Shown: positions 25,294 through 35,287 of the stretch, one piece after another
How positions within the stretch are numbered: the stretch's first letter is position 1
Layout: each line of letters starts with the position of its first letter
Source: Azospirillum sp. RU38E
Lineage (GTDB): Bacteria > Pseudomonadota > Alphaproteobacteria > Azospirillales > Azospirillaceae
Assembly (NCBI RefSeq): GCF_900188385.1
Contig: NZ_FZOI01000007.1
Coordinates: forward strand, 147,821 to 211,820
Direction of reading: 5' to 3'
DNA length: 64,000 nucleotides
Notes under the pieces: generated by a model
The model's input: the letters and a program-made list of their open reading frames with translations, nothing else
The model's database searches: none
Told to the model about the DNA's origin: nothing
Program-made: the position numbers and the translations under genes

Positions 25294-26010
25294 ATGCGCC
25301 CCACCGACCGTATCTTTGTTGCCCTGGACATGCCGGACATTGCCGGGGCGCGGGCCATGGCGGCCGACCTGACCGGTCTGGTGGGCGGTGTGAAGCTGGG
25401 GCTGGAATTCTTCATGGCCCAGGGGCCGGATGGCATCCGCACGGTGGTGGCCGATGCGGGCCTGCCGCTGTTCCTGGACCTGAAGCTGCATGACATTCCC
25501 AACACGGTGGCCGGTGCCGTGCGCTCTGTCGCGCCGCTGGCGCCCTTGTTCCTGACCGTCCATGCCAGCGGCGGCCCGTCCATGCTGCGCGCCGCCGCCG
25601 ATGCCGCGGCAGAGGAGGCGGCAAAGCTGGGGGTGCCGCGCATGAAAATCCTGGCCGTCACCGTGCTGACCAGCCTTGGTGAGGATGATCTGGCCGCCAT
25701 CGGCCAGCAGGGCCCGGCCCAGGATCAGGTGCGCCGGCTGGCCGCCTTGTCCCAGGCCAGCGGGGTGGATGGTGTCGTCTGCTCCCCGGCGGAGGTGGCG
25801 GCCCTGCGCGCCGATCTGCCGGCGGATTTCACCCTGATGGTGCCGGGCATCCGCCCCAGTTGGGCCGCCGTGGGTGACCAGAAGCGGGTGATGGGTCCGG
25901 CCCAGGCCGTGGCCGCCGGTGCCGACCGGCTGGTGATCGGCCGCCCCATCACCGCCGATGCCGACCCGCGCGCCGCTGCCCGCCGCATCGCCGAAGAGCT
26001 GGGGGCCTGA
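25294..26010 (+). CDS. pyrF: Orotidine 5'-phosphate decarboxylase
   Basis: 238 aa; AGGAAAG lies before the ATG. The catalytic Lys-Asp array is in FLDLKLHDIPNTVAGA (about residues 60-75). The phosphate-binding end PGIRPSWA and VIGRPITADADP is also conserved. It makes UMP in the last step of pyrimidine synthesis. trpF begins four bases after its stop, so the two different pathways share a transcript, as seen in other alphaproteobacteria. Confidence 0.97.
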   Translation: MRPTDRIFVALDMPDIAGARAMAADLTGLVGGVKLGLEFFMAQGPDGIRTVVADAGLPLFLDLKLHDIPNTVAGAVRSVAPLAPLFLTVHASGGPSMLRAAADAAAEEAAKLGVPRMKILAVTVLTSLGEDDLAAIGQQGPAQDQVRRLAALSQASGVDGVVCSPAEVAALRADLPADFTLMVPGIRPSWAAVGDQKRVMGPAQAVAAGADRLVIGRPITADADPRAAARRIAEELGA

Positions 26011-26014
26011 TCCG

Positions 26015-26686
26015 ATGACCGGTCCGCTGAAAATTCAGGCGAAGATTTGCGGCATCAACCACCCGGATGCGCTGCGTGCCGCCCTGGATGGTGGGGCGCG
26101 TTATATCGGGCTGGTCTTCTTCCCCCGCTCACCTCGCCATGTCGAACTGGCCATTGCGGCCGACCTGGCGCGCATGGTGGGCACCGGCACCCGCACCGTG
26201 GCCCTGTTCGTTGACCCGGCCGATGCGCTGCTGGATGAAACCATCGCCCGTGTGCCGCTGGACATGATCCAGTTGCATGGGGAGGAGAGTCCGGCCCGCG
26301 TGGCGGAAATCCGTGCCCGTTACGGCCTGCCGGTGATGAAGGCGCTGAAGGTGGCCGACGAAGCCGATATGGAGGCGGCGTCGGCTTATGTGCCGGTGGT
26401 GGACCGGCTGCTGTTTGATGCCAAGCCGCCGAAGAATGTGGCCAACATGCTGCCGGGTGGCAATGGCCTGTCGTTCGACTGGCGCCTGCTGGCCGGCCGG
26501 CGCTGGGACAAGCCCTGGATGCTGTCCGGCGGGCTGGACCCGGCCAATGTGGCGGAAGCCATCGCCATCACCGGGGCCGACGCGGTGGATGTGTCATCCG
26601 GCGTGGAAGAACGGCCGGGCGTGAAAAGCGTGGCCCGCATCCGGGAGTTCCTGGAAGCCGTGGCAGCGGCGGGGCAGGGGGCATGA
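26015..26686 (+). CDS. trpF: Phosphoribosylanthranilate isomerase
   Basis: 223 aa from ATG 26015; the frame continues upstream inside pyrF but homology starts at KIQAKICGINHPDALRAALDGG. The (beta/alpha)8 barrel has the catalytic Cys in KICGI, FFPRSPRHV, IQLHGEE and the later general acid region LLFDAKPP. GLDPANVAEAI and VDVSSGVEERPGVK complete the phosphate site. It isomerises PRA in tryptophan synthesis. trpA and trpB, which often follow in alphaproteobacteria, are not here; an acetyltransferase overlaps its stop instead. Confidence 0.96.
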   Translation: MTGPLKIQAKICGINHPDALRAALDGGARYIGLVFFPRSPRHVELAIAADLARMVGTGTRTVALFVDPADALLDETIARVPLDMIQLHGEESPARVAEIRARYGLPVMKALKVADEADMEAASAYVPVVDRLLFDAKPPKNVANMLPGGNGLSFDWRLLAGRRWDKPWMLSGGLDPANVAEAIAITGADAVDVSSGVEERPGVKSVARIREFLEAVAAAGQGA

Positions 26687-27243
26687 CCGCCGCCCTGCCA
26701 CCCGGATGCGGCCCCGCTCGTCACGGCCCGCCGGGCCTGTGGCTGCGGGCACGGCGGGTCAGCGATGCCGACGCGATGGCGGCCATGACCGGCCTGCCCT
26801 TGCTGCGCCATGGCACCCTGCGCCCGCCTTTTCCCAACCCGGATGTCGTACGGTCCTGGCTGGAGCGGCAACACCCGGACGATCTGGCCCTGGTGGCGCT
26901 GCTGGATGGCGTGCTGGTCGGTTCTGCCGATCTACTGCGACAGACGGGAAGGCGCCGCCACTGCGCCATCCTGGGCATGGGCGTGCATGATGATCATCAG
27001 GGCAAGGGCATCGGGGCCGCCCTGTTGGACGCATTGTTGGAAGCTGCCGACCGCTGGCTCGATATCGGCCGGGTGGAACTGACCGTGTTTGCTGATAACG
27101 AGCCGGCGTTGCGGCTCTATCGCCGTTTCGGCTTTGTGGAAGAGGGGCTTTATCGGGCCCATGCCTTCCGGGATGGCGCCTATGTGGACGCCATCGCCAT
27201 GGCCCGCCTGCGCCCTGGCTGGCCGGGTGGGCAGGGGGCTTAA
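26683..27243 (+). CDS. GNAT family N-acetyltransferase
   Basis: 186 aa, starting in an ATGA overlap with the trpF stop. The acetyl-CoA-binding motif A is LGMGVHDDHQGKGIGAALLDALL (about residues 102-124), followed by VELTVFADNEPALRLYRRFGFVEEG, the usual motif B. The substrate cannot be told. The stop overlaps the converging DUF924 stop in a shared TTAA. Confidence 0.88.
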   Translation: MTAALPPGCGPARHGPPGLWLRARRVSDADAMAAMTGLPLLRHGTLRPPFPNPDVVRSWLERQHPDDLALVALLDGVLVGSADLLRQTGRRRHCAILGMGVHDDHQGKGIGAALLDALLEAADRWLDIGRVELTVFADNEPALRLYRRFGFVEEGLYRAHAFRDGAYVDAIAMARLRPGWPGGQGA

Positions 27244-27785
27244 AACCCCGCCCCTGGCCGGGCCAGATAGTCCAGTTCCGCCGGCGTGCTGGCCCGGCCC
27301 AGGATGGCGTTGCGGTGGGGGAAGCGGCCGAATTCGGCGATCACCACCAGATGTTTGCAGGCATAATCCAGGTAGGTCGGGCTCAGGGTGCGGCTGGCGA
27401 ACAGGCGCACGGACTGGCGCTGATCCTCCATCGCCTCTGAATGTTCGAAAGGCAGATAGAGGAAGGCGCGGTCATCATCGGGCAATTCCATATCCAGCCC
27501 CCGCGCCACCAGATCGCGGGCAATGGCCAGGGCCTGGGCATCGCTGGCAAAGGCGCGCGGGGTGCCGCGAAAGATATTGCGCGGCACCTGATCCAGCAGG
27601 ATGCAGAGCGCCAGCCCGCCTTCCGCCGTGGCCGCCCAATCCGCCAGTTCCCCGGCCACGGCCTGTTCATGCAGGGGGCCCAGCCGTTCCGCCACCAGCA
27701 TGTCGAAATCCGGCCCGCCGCCGAACCATTTCGACGGTCCGGCCTGCCGGAACCAGAAATCCAGCACCTGTCCGATCTGATCCAT
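27240..27785 (-). CDS. DUF924 family protein
   Basis: 181 aa from ATG 27785, which has GGAGG about eight bases upstream; the longer frame overlaps the MCP gene. Family signatures are VLDFWFRQAGPSKWF at the start, CILLDQVPRNIFRGTPRAFASD in the middle and EFGRFPHRNAILGR near the end. DUF924 proteins are all-helical and TPR-like, and their function is not established. Confidence 0.9.
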   Translation of the reverse strand: MDQIGQVLDFWFRQAGPSKWFGGGPDFDMLVAERLGPLHEQAVAGELADWAATAEGGLALCILLDQVPRNIFRGTPRAFASDAQALAIARDLVARGLDMELPDDDRAFLYLPFEHSEAMEDQRQSVRLFASRTLSPTYLDYACKHLVVIAEFGRFPHRNAILGRASTPAELDYLARPGAGF

Positions 27786-27798
27786 GGGCCATCCTCCC

Positions 27799-29775
27799 TC
27801 AAGCAGCGGCGGGCGTCTGCCGGGCCAGCCAGGGGGCCAGTGTGGCCCGGGCCGCCGCCTCGTCGCCAAACAGCAGATGGATACCGTCTGCGGAAATATC
27901 CAGCACGCTGAACCCGATGACCCCCAGATCCGGCAGATGCAGGCGGCCCTGGGCCCCCCTCGTCACGCCATCCACCGGGGCGGTCAGCGCGCCACCGCTG
28001 GACAGGTTGCGCAGGTGGCTATCCAGCCGGCGCCCGCCGATTTCCAGTTGGGCCGGCATATCCACCGCCACCCGCTCAGCCACGCGGCGATCCACCTCCG
28101 CCATGGAGGTGCGGACGACGCGGACCAGGGTGGAGCGCAGGTCCGTCACGCTTTGGGTCACCTCCGTCACCGTGCCGCGCACCGTGCCGGCGCGGTCGCC
28201 GGTGCTGCCGGCCTCGGCGGAGACTTCGGTGATCCGGCTGGAGACTTCGCGGGCGGCGTCGGCCGCCTGCAGCACATTGCGGCTGATCTCCTGCGTGGCT
28301 GCCCCCTGTTCCTCGATGGCGGCGGCAATGGTGCCGGAAATATGGTCCATCTCTTCGATCGTGCGGCCGATCTCCTGCACGGCGGCCACGGCCTGGCTGG
28401 TCACGCCATTGATCTCGGTGATCTGGCGGGTGATTTCCTCCGTCGACCGGCTGGTCTGGGTGGCCAGATTTTTCACCTCCGACGCCACCACGGCAAAGCC
28501 CTTGCCAGCATCCCCGGCGCGCGCCGCCTCGATGGTGGCATTCAGCGCCAACAGGTTGGTCTGGCTGGCAATATCGCCGATCAGCCGGGCCACGTCGCCG
28601 ATGCGGGCCACCGCATCGGACAGGGACAGGATGGTCTGCTGCGTTTCCTGGCCCTTGGTCACGGCATTGCGGCTGACGGCACTGGCATGGGCCACCTGTC
28701 CGCTGATCTCCCGGATGCTGGCGGACAGTTCCTCGGCGGCCGATGCCACGGTTTCGGCATTGTGCAGGGCCTGCTGGGCGGCGGCGGCGACATTATGGCT
28801 GTTCTTGGCCACCCGCTCGGCCGAAACGGCCATGGCGTCGGCATGGATATCCATTTCGCCGGCCCGGGCGGCCACCTGATCCACGGCGGTACGGGTTTCG
28901 CTTTCCACCTTCTGGGCCATGGATTCCAGGGCCTGGCTTTTCAGCCGCTCCGCCTCCTCCCGCTGGCGTTCCTGATCGGCGCGCAGGCGCTGGGCTTCCG
29001 CACCATGGGCCTTCAGCACCTCAATGGCGCGGGCCATGTCGCCGACCTCATCCTGCTTGGCCAGCCCTGGCACGGCCACCCGGTAATCTTCCCGTGCCAG
29101 CAGGGCCAGCGTGCCGGTCAGTGCCGCCAGCGGCCGGACGACGCGGTTCAGCACTGCCCACAGGCCGGCGGCAATACCGGCAATTCCCAGCGCGATCAGC
29201 AGCTTGGCGATCAGGATGGCATTGTCCGCCGATTTTTCCGTCTGCACATACAGCTTGCCGGCATTTTCCACCCCCAGATCAATCAGGCGGGTGATGCTTT
29301 CAGAGACGGGGTCGATGGTCTGGTACAGGCGGTTCTTGACGAAATCATCCAAGGCTGCGGCATCCTTGGCCTGCAGAATGCCCAGCAGTTCCGTAACACC
29401 GGCATCGGCGGGGCGGAACCGGGCGGCCGCCTGATCGATCAGGGCGCGTTCGCCCGCATCCGTGTGCGGCCGGGCCCGGAACAGTTCCCAGTTGCGGGCA
29501 ATATCGCCCTTGGCCTGGGTGACGCTGGCCAGCCCTTCGGCCCAGGTGAAGTTGCCATTGCGCACCTTGTGAGAGGCATCCACCACGAACACGGCATAGG
29601 CATCGGCGATGATCTTCAATTCCCGCTGCGGCACCACCTGGCCTTCATACAAGGCTTCCGTATCGCCGCGCGCGGCGTCCAGGGCCCGCCAGCCGACCAG
29701 ACCATTGGCCAGCAACAGGCCGCCCAGGGCCATCAGAACTGCCATCAGAATAACTTTAATCGTCAGCCGCATCAT
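27799..29775 (-). CDS. Methyl-accepting chemotaxis protein with C-terminal PilZ domain
   Basis: 658 aa. TM1 (residues ~6-26), a periplasmic helical sensor domain, TM2 (~190-212) and HAMP ([16 protein letters not shown] region) are followed by the MCP signalling domain. Its hairpin tip is [35 protein letters not shown] in outline. The last 100 residues form a PilZ domain with the c-di-GMP motifs RRVAERV (RxxxR type) and NLSSGG ((D/N)xSxxG). This layout is that of Azospirillum brasilense Tlp1, an energy-taxis receptor that binds c-di-GMP. A diguanylate cyclase lies 3 kb away. AGGGA precedes the start; the second ATG (29772) is also possible. Confidence 0.92.
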   Translation of the reverse strand: MMRLTIKVILMAVLMALGGLLLANGLVGWRALDAARGDTEALYEGQVVPQRELKIIADAYAVFVVDASHKVRNGNFTWAEGLASVTQAKGDIARNWELFRARPHTDAGERALIDQAAARFRPADAGVTELLGILQAKDAAALDDFVKNRLYQTIDPVSESITRLIDLGVENAGKLYVQTEKSADNAILIAKLLIALGIAGIAAGLWAVLNRVVRPLAALTGTLALLAREDYRVAVPGLAKQDEVGDMARAIEVLKAHGAEAQRLRADQERQREEAERLKSQALESMAQKVESETRTAVDQVAARAGEMDIHADAMAVSAERVAKNSHNVAAAAQQALHNAETVASAAEELSASIREISGQVAHASAVSRNAVTKGQETQQTILSLSDAVARIGDVARLIGDIASQTNLLALNATIEAARAGDAGKGFAVVASEVKNLATQTSRSTEEITRQITEINGVTSQAVAAVQEIGRTIEEMDHISGTIAAAIEEQGAATQEISRNVLQAADAAREVSSRITEVSAEAGSTGDRAGTVRGTVTEVTQSVTDLRSTLVRVVRTSMAEVDRRVAERVAVDMPAQLEIGGRRLDSHLRNLSSGGALTAPVDGVTRGAQGRLHLPDLGVIGFSVLDISADGIHLLFGDEAAARATLAPWLARQTPAAA

Positions 29776-29937
29776 CGTTCCCTATCTGCCGCCCATGCCA
29801 TCTCGGGCGCGTTTGGTATACGAAACAGCTGATTATTGCCATTTAACCAAAAGATCAGGAAGCGGTGATTGAAAACGGTTGTTATCAAATGCACAAGTGA
29901 CGAAAAATTTCCATGAAGAAACGAATTGCCTATTTAA

Positions 29938-31224
29938 TCAGCTATTGCCTTTTTCTTCTGCGTTATTGCGCAGGCTGAGGCGGCGGGCCAGTTCTGCCAG
30001 GCATTCTTCGCGGTCGGGCCGATAATCACGCGCTGCCCACCAGCCCTCCAGCCCGGCCAGTAGGATGCCCAGATCGGGGCCGGGTGGCACGCCCTGTTCC
30101 AGCAGGTCGCGGCCCTTCAGCGGGAAGGGGATGATCACCCAGGTGGCCGCCTCGGCCAGCGGTTCCAGCAGCTCCTGTGCGGCTGTGCCCCGGTCGGCAG
30201 CGGCCAGCAGCAGCAGGTCGCGGTAAAGCTCTGGTCCCAGCTTTTGCAAGGCGTGCCGCCGGCTGGTCACCGTCAGATCGGGATGCACATCCACCGTCGG
30301 TGCACAGAGTGCCAGCAACTGGTTGCGCTGGTTGTTGGACAGGCGCAGCCGCTCGGCCGTGTCGGCCGCCCCCACCGGGCCGGGGGGCAGCAAGGCGGCC
30401 AGATGCGCCATGGCCCCGGCCTCCCCCAGCACCCATTCCAGCCGGTCCAGTGCCTCCAGCCGTTTCAGGCGGGTGGCGGTGGGCAGGGTCTGGGCCACCA
30501 CCCCCGCCTCCAGCATCAGCCGCCAGATCTCCACCGCCCGGTCCAGCCGCAGGATGGCCAGCAGCTCCTTGGCGATCCGCTCCCCCGACAGGCCGGGCAG
30601 CAGCGGCGCCAGTGTGGCACAGGCGGTAAAGCTGTCGCGGTCTGGCGGCCCCTTGCCGAACCGGCCATGGAAGCGGAAGAAGCGCAGGATGCGCAGCACA
30701 TCCTCACCAATGCGCTCCCGCGCGTTGCCGATGAAGCGCACCCGCCCGGCCCGCAGGTCGGCCAGCCCGCCGAACGGGTCGAACAGCTCGCCTTCGGGCG
30801 TCAGCGACAGGGCATTGATGGTGAAGTCGCGCCGCTGCGCATCCTCCAGCCAGTCTTGGCAGAACATCACCTTGGCGTGGCGGCCGTCGGTTTCCACATC
30901 CCGGCGCAGGGTGGTGATTTCATAGCTGGCGCGGCCGACCACGGCAGTGATGGTGCCATGGTCGATGCCGGTGGGGATGGTGCGGATGCCTTCCTGCTTC
31001 AGGCGGCGCATCACCTCTTCCGGCAGCAGCGGGGTGGCAATGTCAATATCGCCCGGCTGCAGGCCCAGAATGGCATCGCGCACACAGCCGCCGATCAGCC
31101 GCGCCTCTTCCCCCGACCGCATCAGCACTTCCAGGATGATGCGCGCCCCTTCACCGGCCGTGGCATGGATGGCACCGGCCAGATCGCGGCCGGCGGGGCC
31201 GGTATGGGGCTGCCCCTCGCTCAT
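29938..31224 (-). CDS. cca: CCA tRNA nucleotidyltransferase / poly(A) polymerase family
   Basis: 428 aa. The nucleotidyltransferase head has ARLIGGCVRDAILG and the metal-binding DIDIATP (about residues 40-65), then RRDFTINALSL and RIGEDVLRILRFFRFHGRFG, the RNA-binding block of class II CCA enzymes. It adds or repairs the 3' CCA end of tRNA. The stretch PRNE... of some relatives is absent and the C-terminal domain is short, as usual in alphaproteobacteria. It starts 7 bp after the DUF2336 gene and shares its transcript. Confidence 0.94.
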   Translation of the reverse strand: MSEGQPHTGPAGRDLAGAIHATAGEGARIILEVLMRSGEEARLIGGCVRDAILGLQPGDIDIATPLLPEEVMRRLKQEGIRTIPTGIDHGTITAVVGRASYEITTLRRDVETDGRHAKVMFCQDWLEDAQRRDFTINALSLTPEGELFDPFGGLADLRAGRVRFIGNARERIGEDVLRILRFFRFHGRFGKGPPDRDSFTACATLAPLLPGLSGERIAKELLAILRLDRAVEIWRLMLEAGVVAQTLPTATRLKRLEALDRLEWVLGEAGAMAHLAALLPPGPVGAADTAERLRLSNNQRNQLLALCAPTVDVHPDLTVTSRRHALQKLGPELYRDLLLLAAADRGTAAQELLEPLAEAATWVIIPFPLKGRDLLEQGVPPGPDLGILLAGLEGWWAARDYRPDREECLAELARRLSLRNNAEEKGNS

Positions 31225-31231
31225 CCCCGGT

Positions 31232-32515
31232 TCACCCTTTCAGCCCGAAAAATTCCAGCTGCCAGCTCATCTCGCTGTCGGACATGGGATAGGTGTCGCC
31301 ACCGCGCGCATTCAGCACGGAGGCGGGGGGGATATTGGCCACGCGCAGCTGTATCTGCCGGCAGAACCGCATGGAGAGTTTGGCCCGCCAGCAGAGTGCT
31401 GTGACCGCCCGCGCGCTCTGCCCGCCAATGATCTTGTCCACCGCCTCCAGCGGTACATTGGCCCGGAGTGACAGGCCGGCCAGCACAAAGCCACGGTCGC
31501 TGCGCGTCAGTGCATCGGCCATAGCGTCTTCGTCCAGCTTGCCGGCGGCGTGCAGCTTGCGGGCCCGGTCCATCGGCCGTTCCTTGGGCGTCTCCGCCGT
31601 CAGTTCATCCACCAGCCCCAGCGGTTCCGCCCCGCCACCAGCACCGGGCCGGGCGCTGGCGCGGGCCAGATCGGCCACGGCCCCGCGCACCGCCTTGACC
31701 ACCGTGTCGGGCAGGTCGGTGCGGCTTTCCAGCACGCGCACCAGCTGCTGGCTGACAAAGCCGACAATGCGGGCGGCCGCCTTAGGCGGCAGGCTGGGCC
31801 GGCGCACCAGCGGGGCGTGCCAGGGTTCAAACCGGGGGGCCATGTCGATGATGCGGTCCAGCGTCTCTTCCCGGATCTGGGCCGACTGGTTGGCCAGCAG
31901 GGCCGCCACCGCCGCTTCGCTCTCCGTCCGCGCCACGGCGGCGGAGACATTGCCCGACAGGCCGGCGCGCTCGGCAATGGCCACCAGCTTGCCGTCCATC
32001 GGCTGGCCGGCAATGATATCCAGCAGGTCATCATCGGTCAGGATGGGCGAATGGCGCAGCACCGGCCCGCTGACCGACAATTCCAGATCGCGCGCCAGTT
32101 GCTGGATGATATGGGCCGGGGCGTTTACCTGATCCTTCAGCGCGTCGGCCACCACGCGGCGCACGGCACTGGCCTGATCGCGGGCCAGCGTCTCCACAAT
32201 ATCCAGGGTCATCCGCTCAATCTGGCCCACCCGGTCGGCGGGCAGCGAGGGCACCAATGCTGCGATCTTGGCCGCCAGCCCGCTGCGCACCTGTTCATCA
32301 GGATCATGGGAGAGCAGCAGGTCGGCCTGGCGCGGGGTGGCGTTGTTGCGGGCGATTTCCCGCCGCACCTCCGCACTGGTGTCATTGGCCAGGAAGAACA
32401 GGATTTCCGGCTGGGTGTCAGCCCGACTGGCCAGCAGGCGGCGATCGCCGGCATCCTGGCTGGCAGCCAGACGCTTGGCGGTATCGTAATCAAGACCTTC
32501 CGTCTTCTTGTTCAT
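31232..32515 (-). CDS. DUF2336 family protein
   Basis: 427 aa, all-helical. Repeated units such as ANDTSAEVRREIARNNATPRQADLLLSHDPDEQVRSGLA resemble HEAT-like repeats. The C-terminus ends MSDSEMSWQLEFFGL. DUF2336 proteins are found almost only in alphaproteobacteria; some have been linked to cell-cycle or flagellar control, but no general function is known. It is the first gene in the pair with cca. Confidence 0.85.
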   Translation of the reverse strand: MNKKTEGLDYDTAKRLAASQDAGDRRLLASRADTQPEILFFLANDTSAEVRREIARNNATPRQADLLLSHDPDEQVRSGLAAKIAALVPSLPADRVGQIERMTLDIVETLARDQASAVRRVVADALKDQVNAPAHIIQQLARDLELSVSGPVLRHSPILTDDDLLDIIAGQPMDGKLVAIAERAGLSGNVSAAVARTESEAAVAALLANQSAQIREETLDRIIDMAPRFEPWHAPLVRRPSLPPKAAARIVGFVSQQLVRVLESRTDLPDTVVKAVRGAVADLARASARPGAGGGAEPLGLVDELTAETPKERPMDRARKLHAAGKLDEDAMADALTRSDRGFVLAGLSLRANVPLEAVDKIIGGQSARAVTALCWRAKLSMRFCRQIQLRVANIPPASVLNARGGDTYPMSDSEMSWQLEFFGLKG

Positions 32516-32626
32516 TTACCCGACCATCCCAGGCCGGTCCCAGCCGGCCGACCCACTGAAAGCAACGGTGTCTGCATATTTACGTAGGTATCGCAGGCCG
32601 ATACCCTTTGTCGACCCGCCCCGGCC

Positions 32627-34396
32627 TCACATCTCCGCTGCGGGGGCTGCCGGGGCCAGGGCCCGATGGCCCTTGCCCATGCGCTTGGCCGCATACATGC
32701 CCTGATCCCCGCGATCAATCAAGGATTGCGCCGTCTCCACCGTACCGCCGCGATAGGGGGCAACGCCAATGGAAACGCCCAGCGGCTTGTCTTCCGAGGC
32801 GGAAAGCGGGCGCAGGAATTCGGCCGCTTCCCGCAGCAGCCGGTCGGCCACGGCCATGGCCTGGGCCTCATCCACCCGGTCAACCCACAGCACAAACTCA
32901 TCCCCGCCCAGCCGGCCGGCCAGATCGGCGACGCGGGCCAGGCGGCGCAGCAGGTCGCCCACGGCGCGCAGCACATCATCGCCGGCCCCATGGCCCAGCT
33001 TGTCATTGACCGCCTTGAAATTATCCAGGTCGAAATAAAGCAGGGCGGAACTGCCGCCCGTCTGCTTTTCCAGCCGTTGTTCCAGCAATTCCATGAAGGT
33101 GCGGCGATTATAAAGCCCGGTCAGCCCGTCGCGTTCCGACAGGGTTTTCAGCCGTTCTTGATAGCGGGCCTGGGCCACGGCGACGCCGACCTGATCGGCG
33201 ATGGCCTGGACCATGGAGACATCTTCCTCGCTCCAGGGCCGGCCGTCGGCCTGCCAGACCATGACGGCGCCATTCACCTCGTGTCGGAACAGGGTGCGGC
33301 AGGCCAGCAGGCTGATCTGGTCATCGCCGCCAACCAGTGGCGTCGGCTGCAGGGCCGCCTGTTCCAGCAGGGCCGCCACCTGATCCGTCGCCGGCTCCAC
33401 CAGGGTGGCGGGCGGCCCCGCCGCTGGCAGGAAGACATCACCGGTACGGGCATAAAGCCGGGCACCGGCCGCCCCGGTGGCGTTGGTGGCCACGCCGACA
33501 GCAATTTCCAGCGTCTTGCCGGGGTCCACATCGTCGCGGGTGGAGGAGACGATATAGCCCAGATATTTTTCACGCAGGCGCACCTGCGCCAGTTCCATGC
33601 CCTTGACGCGGGCCTCCGTAATGTCGCGGCAGGCGCCCCGGGCGCCGATCCAATACCCCTCCGCCCCGCGCAGGGGCACGGCAGAGGAGATCAGGCAGAA
33701 GGCATCGCCTTCCCGCCCGCGCATCCAGACCTCTGTGCGCTCAATCGGCACATCGGTTTCAAAGGGCAGCGGCTGGTCGGCAAAGTCCGACAGCACAAAT
33801 TCCGACGGGTGCCGGCCGATCAACTGTTCGGCACTATAGCCGATGGCGCCGGCAGCGGAGACGAAGACGAAGCGCCCGTCCGGCCCCACCTCCCAGGCGA
33901 AATCGGACGAGATATCGACCAGATCCTTATAGCGCTGGCGTGATTCCGTCAGCGCATGGCGCAGCCTTCGTTCCAGCGTGGCATCACGGCCCAGGCACAG
34001 CACCTTGCCGCCGGGCAGCAAGGCGGCGGTGAATTCCACCACGCCCGGCCCGTGCCCGGTTTCCACCGGCACCGACCGCGTGGCCTCCGCGGCTGGGCCG
34101 CCAGTGCCGGCCCAGCGCGTCAGATCGGCCGACCAGCCATCATGCCGCTGGGCCAGCATTTCCGCCGCCGCATTGGCCGCCAGAATGCGTCCATCCGGCC
34201 CCAGGCACAAGGCCGGGCCCGGCCAGCCATCCAGCACGGCCTGGACCGGCCCCACCTGGCTGTCACCAGTACCGGCGGCGGGGTCGTGCGGAGTGGCGGT
34301 AAGATCAGAACCGGGAAAGGACGTCACAGCGGGCAAAACTCCACCGGCAATGATAATGGCTCCAAAGAGGTAACGCACTCCCGGCTTGCGGTCCAC
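32627..34396 (-). CDS. Diguanylate cyclase with PAS and GAF domains
   Basis: 589 aa. A first PAS-like segment (AVLDGWPGPALCLGPDGRILAANAAA, ~50-140) is followed by a second PAS (YKDLVDISSDFAWEVGPDGRFVFVS, ~155-270), a GAF domain (~290-430) and a GGDEF domain (~440-575). The active site is GRLGGDEFVLW. RVAD, ending five residues before GGDEF, is a product-inhibition I-site. It should make c-di-GMP, a plausible signal for the nearby PilZ receptor. It diverges from the HAD gene over only 41 bp. Confidence 0.93.
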   Translation of the reverse strand: MDRKPGVRYLFGAIIIAGGVLPAVTSFPGSDLTATPHDPAAGTGDSQVGPVQAVLDGWPGPALCLGPDGRILAANAAAEMLAQRHDGWSADLTRWAGTGGPAAEATRSVPVETGHGPGVVEFTAALLPGGKVLCLGRDATLERRLRHALTESRQRYKDLVDISSDFAWEVGPDGRFVFVSAAGAIGYSAEQLIGRHPSEFVLSDFADQPLPFETDVPIERTEVWMRGREGDAFCLISSAVPLRGAEGYWIGARGACRDITEARVKGMELAQVRLREKYLGYIVSSTRDDVDPGKTLEIAVGVATNATGAAGARLYARTGDVFLPAAGPPATLVEPATDQVAALLEQAALQPTPLVGGDDQISLLACRTLFRHEVNGAVMVWQADGRPWSEEDVSMVQAIADQVGVAVAQARYQERLKTLSERDGLTGLYNRRTFMELLEQRLEKQTGGSSALLYFDLDNFKAVNDKLGHGAGDDVLRAVGDLLRRLARVADLAGRLGGDEFVLWVDRVDEAQAMAVADRLLREAAEFLRPLSASEDKPLGVSIGVAPYRGGTVETAQSLIDRGDQGMYAAKRMGKGHRALAPAAPAAEM

Positions 34397-34437
34397 CGGG
34401 CTTGCGGATAGGGCGATGAAGTCGCATCTTCCCCGCC

Positions 34438-35184
34438 ATGATGAAAGATGACGCCATGACCGCCCCTGCCGCCGCCTTTGCGCATGTCCAGGAATGGATC
34501 TTCGATCTGGACAATACGCTCTACCCCGCCGCCTGCAACCTGTTCGCCCAGGTTGATGTGCGCATCACCGATTTCATCGCCACCGAACTGGGGCTGGATG
34601 CGGTGGCCGCCAAGCAGTTGCAGAAAGATTATTATCGCCGCTTCGGCACCTCGCTGCGCGGGATGATGCTGGACCATGGCACCGATCCACAGCGCTTTCT
34701 GCATTATGTGCATGATATCGACGTCACCGCCCTGACGCCGTCGCCGGCGCTGGCCGATGCCATCGGTGCCCTGCCGGGGCGCAAGCTGATCTATACCAAC
34801 GGCTCTGTCCGCCACGCGGAAAATGTCATGGAACGGCTGGGCGTCGCCCAGCATTTCACCGGCATTTTCGATATCGTCGCCGCCGATTACCGGCCCAAGC
34901 CGGACCCGCACCCCTATGCGGAGATGGTGGCCCGCTTCGGCATCGATTCCCGCCGCGCCGCCTTTGTGGAAGATCTGCACCGCAATCTGGTGCCGCCCGC
35001 CGCCATGGGCATGACCACGGTGTGGCTGCGCGCCGACAGCGCCTTCTCCCACCCGGAAAACAAGATCGGGGAGGTTGCCGCCCCGACCGACCATCCGGGT
35101 GAGCATGTGCATCACATTATCGATGATCTGGAGACATGGCTGGTGGCGCTGGCCACGGACCTGTCATCCGCGCCGGCGCGTTGA
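34438..35184 (+). CDS. Pyrimidine 5'-nucleotidase-like HAD hydrolase
   Basis: 248 aa from ATG 34438; ATG 34456 is as likely, since homology begins near VQEWIFDLDNTLYP. The HAD motifs are present: DLDNTLY (nucleophile Asp), TNGS (motif II), KPDP (motif III Lys) and VEDLHRNL (motif IV). The protein resembles the yeast SDT1/PHM8 group of nucleotidases. The neighbouring dapD is separate by 100 bp with its own ribosome site. The substrate is inferred from family only. Confidence 0.85.
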   Translation: MMKDDAMTAPAAAFAHVQEWIFDLDNTLYPAACNLFAQVDVRITDFIATELGLDAVAAKQLQKDYYRRFGTSLRGMMLDHGTDPQRFLHYVHDIDVTALTPSPALADAIGALPGRKLIYTNGSVRHAENVMERLGVAQHFTGIFDIVAADYRPKPDPHPYAEMVARFGIDSRRAAFVEDLHRNLVPPAAMGMTTVWLRADSAFSHPENKIGEVAAPTDHPGEHVHHIIDDLETWLVALATDLSSAPAR

Positions 35185-35287
35185 CAGGGCGGGGGCACCC
35201 GCCCATTGTCCCCGGCGATCCGGTGGACAATGTAATGAAGATGCGCGATCGACCGCCGGATACTAACAAACGGGACTTTGAGAGAAC

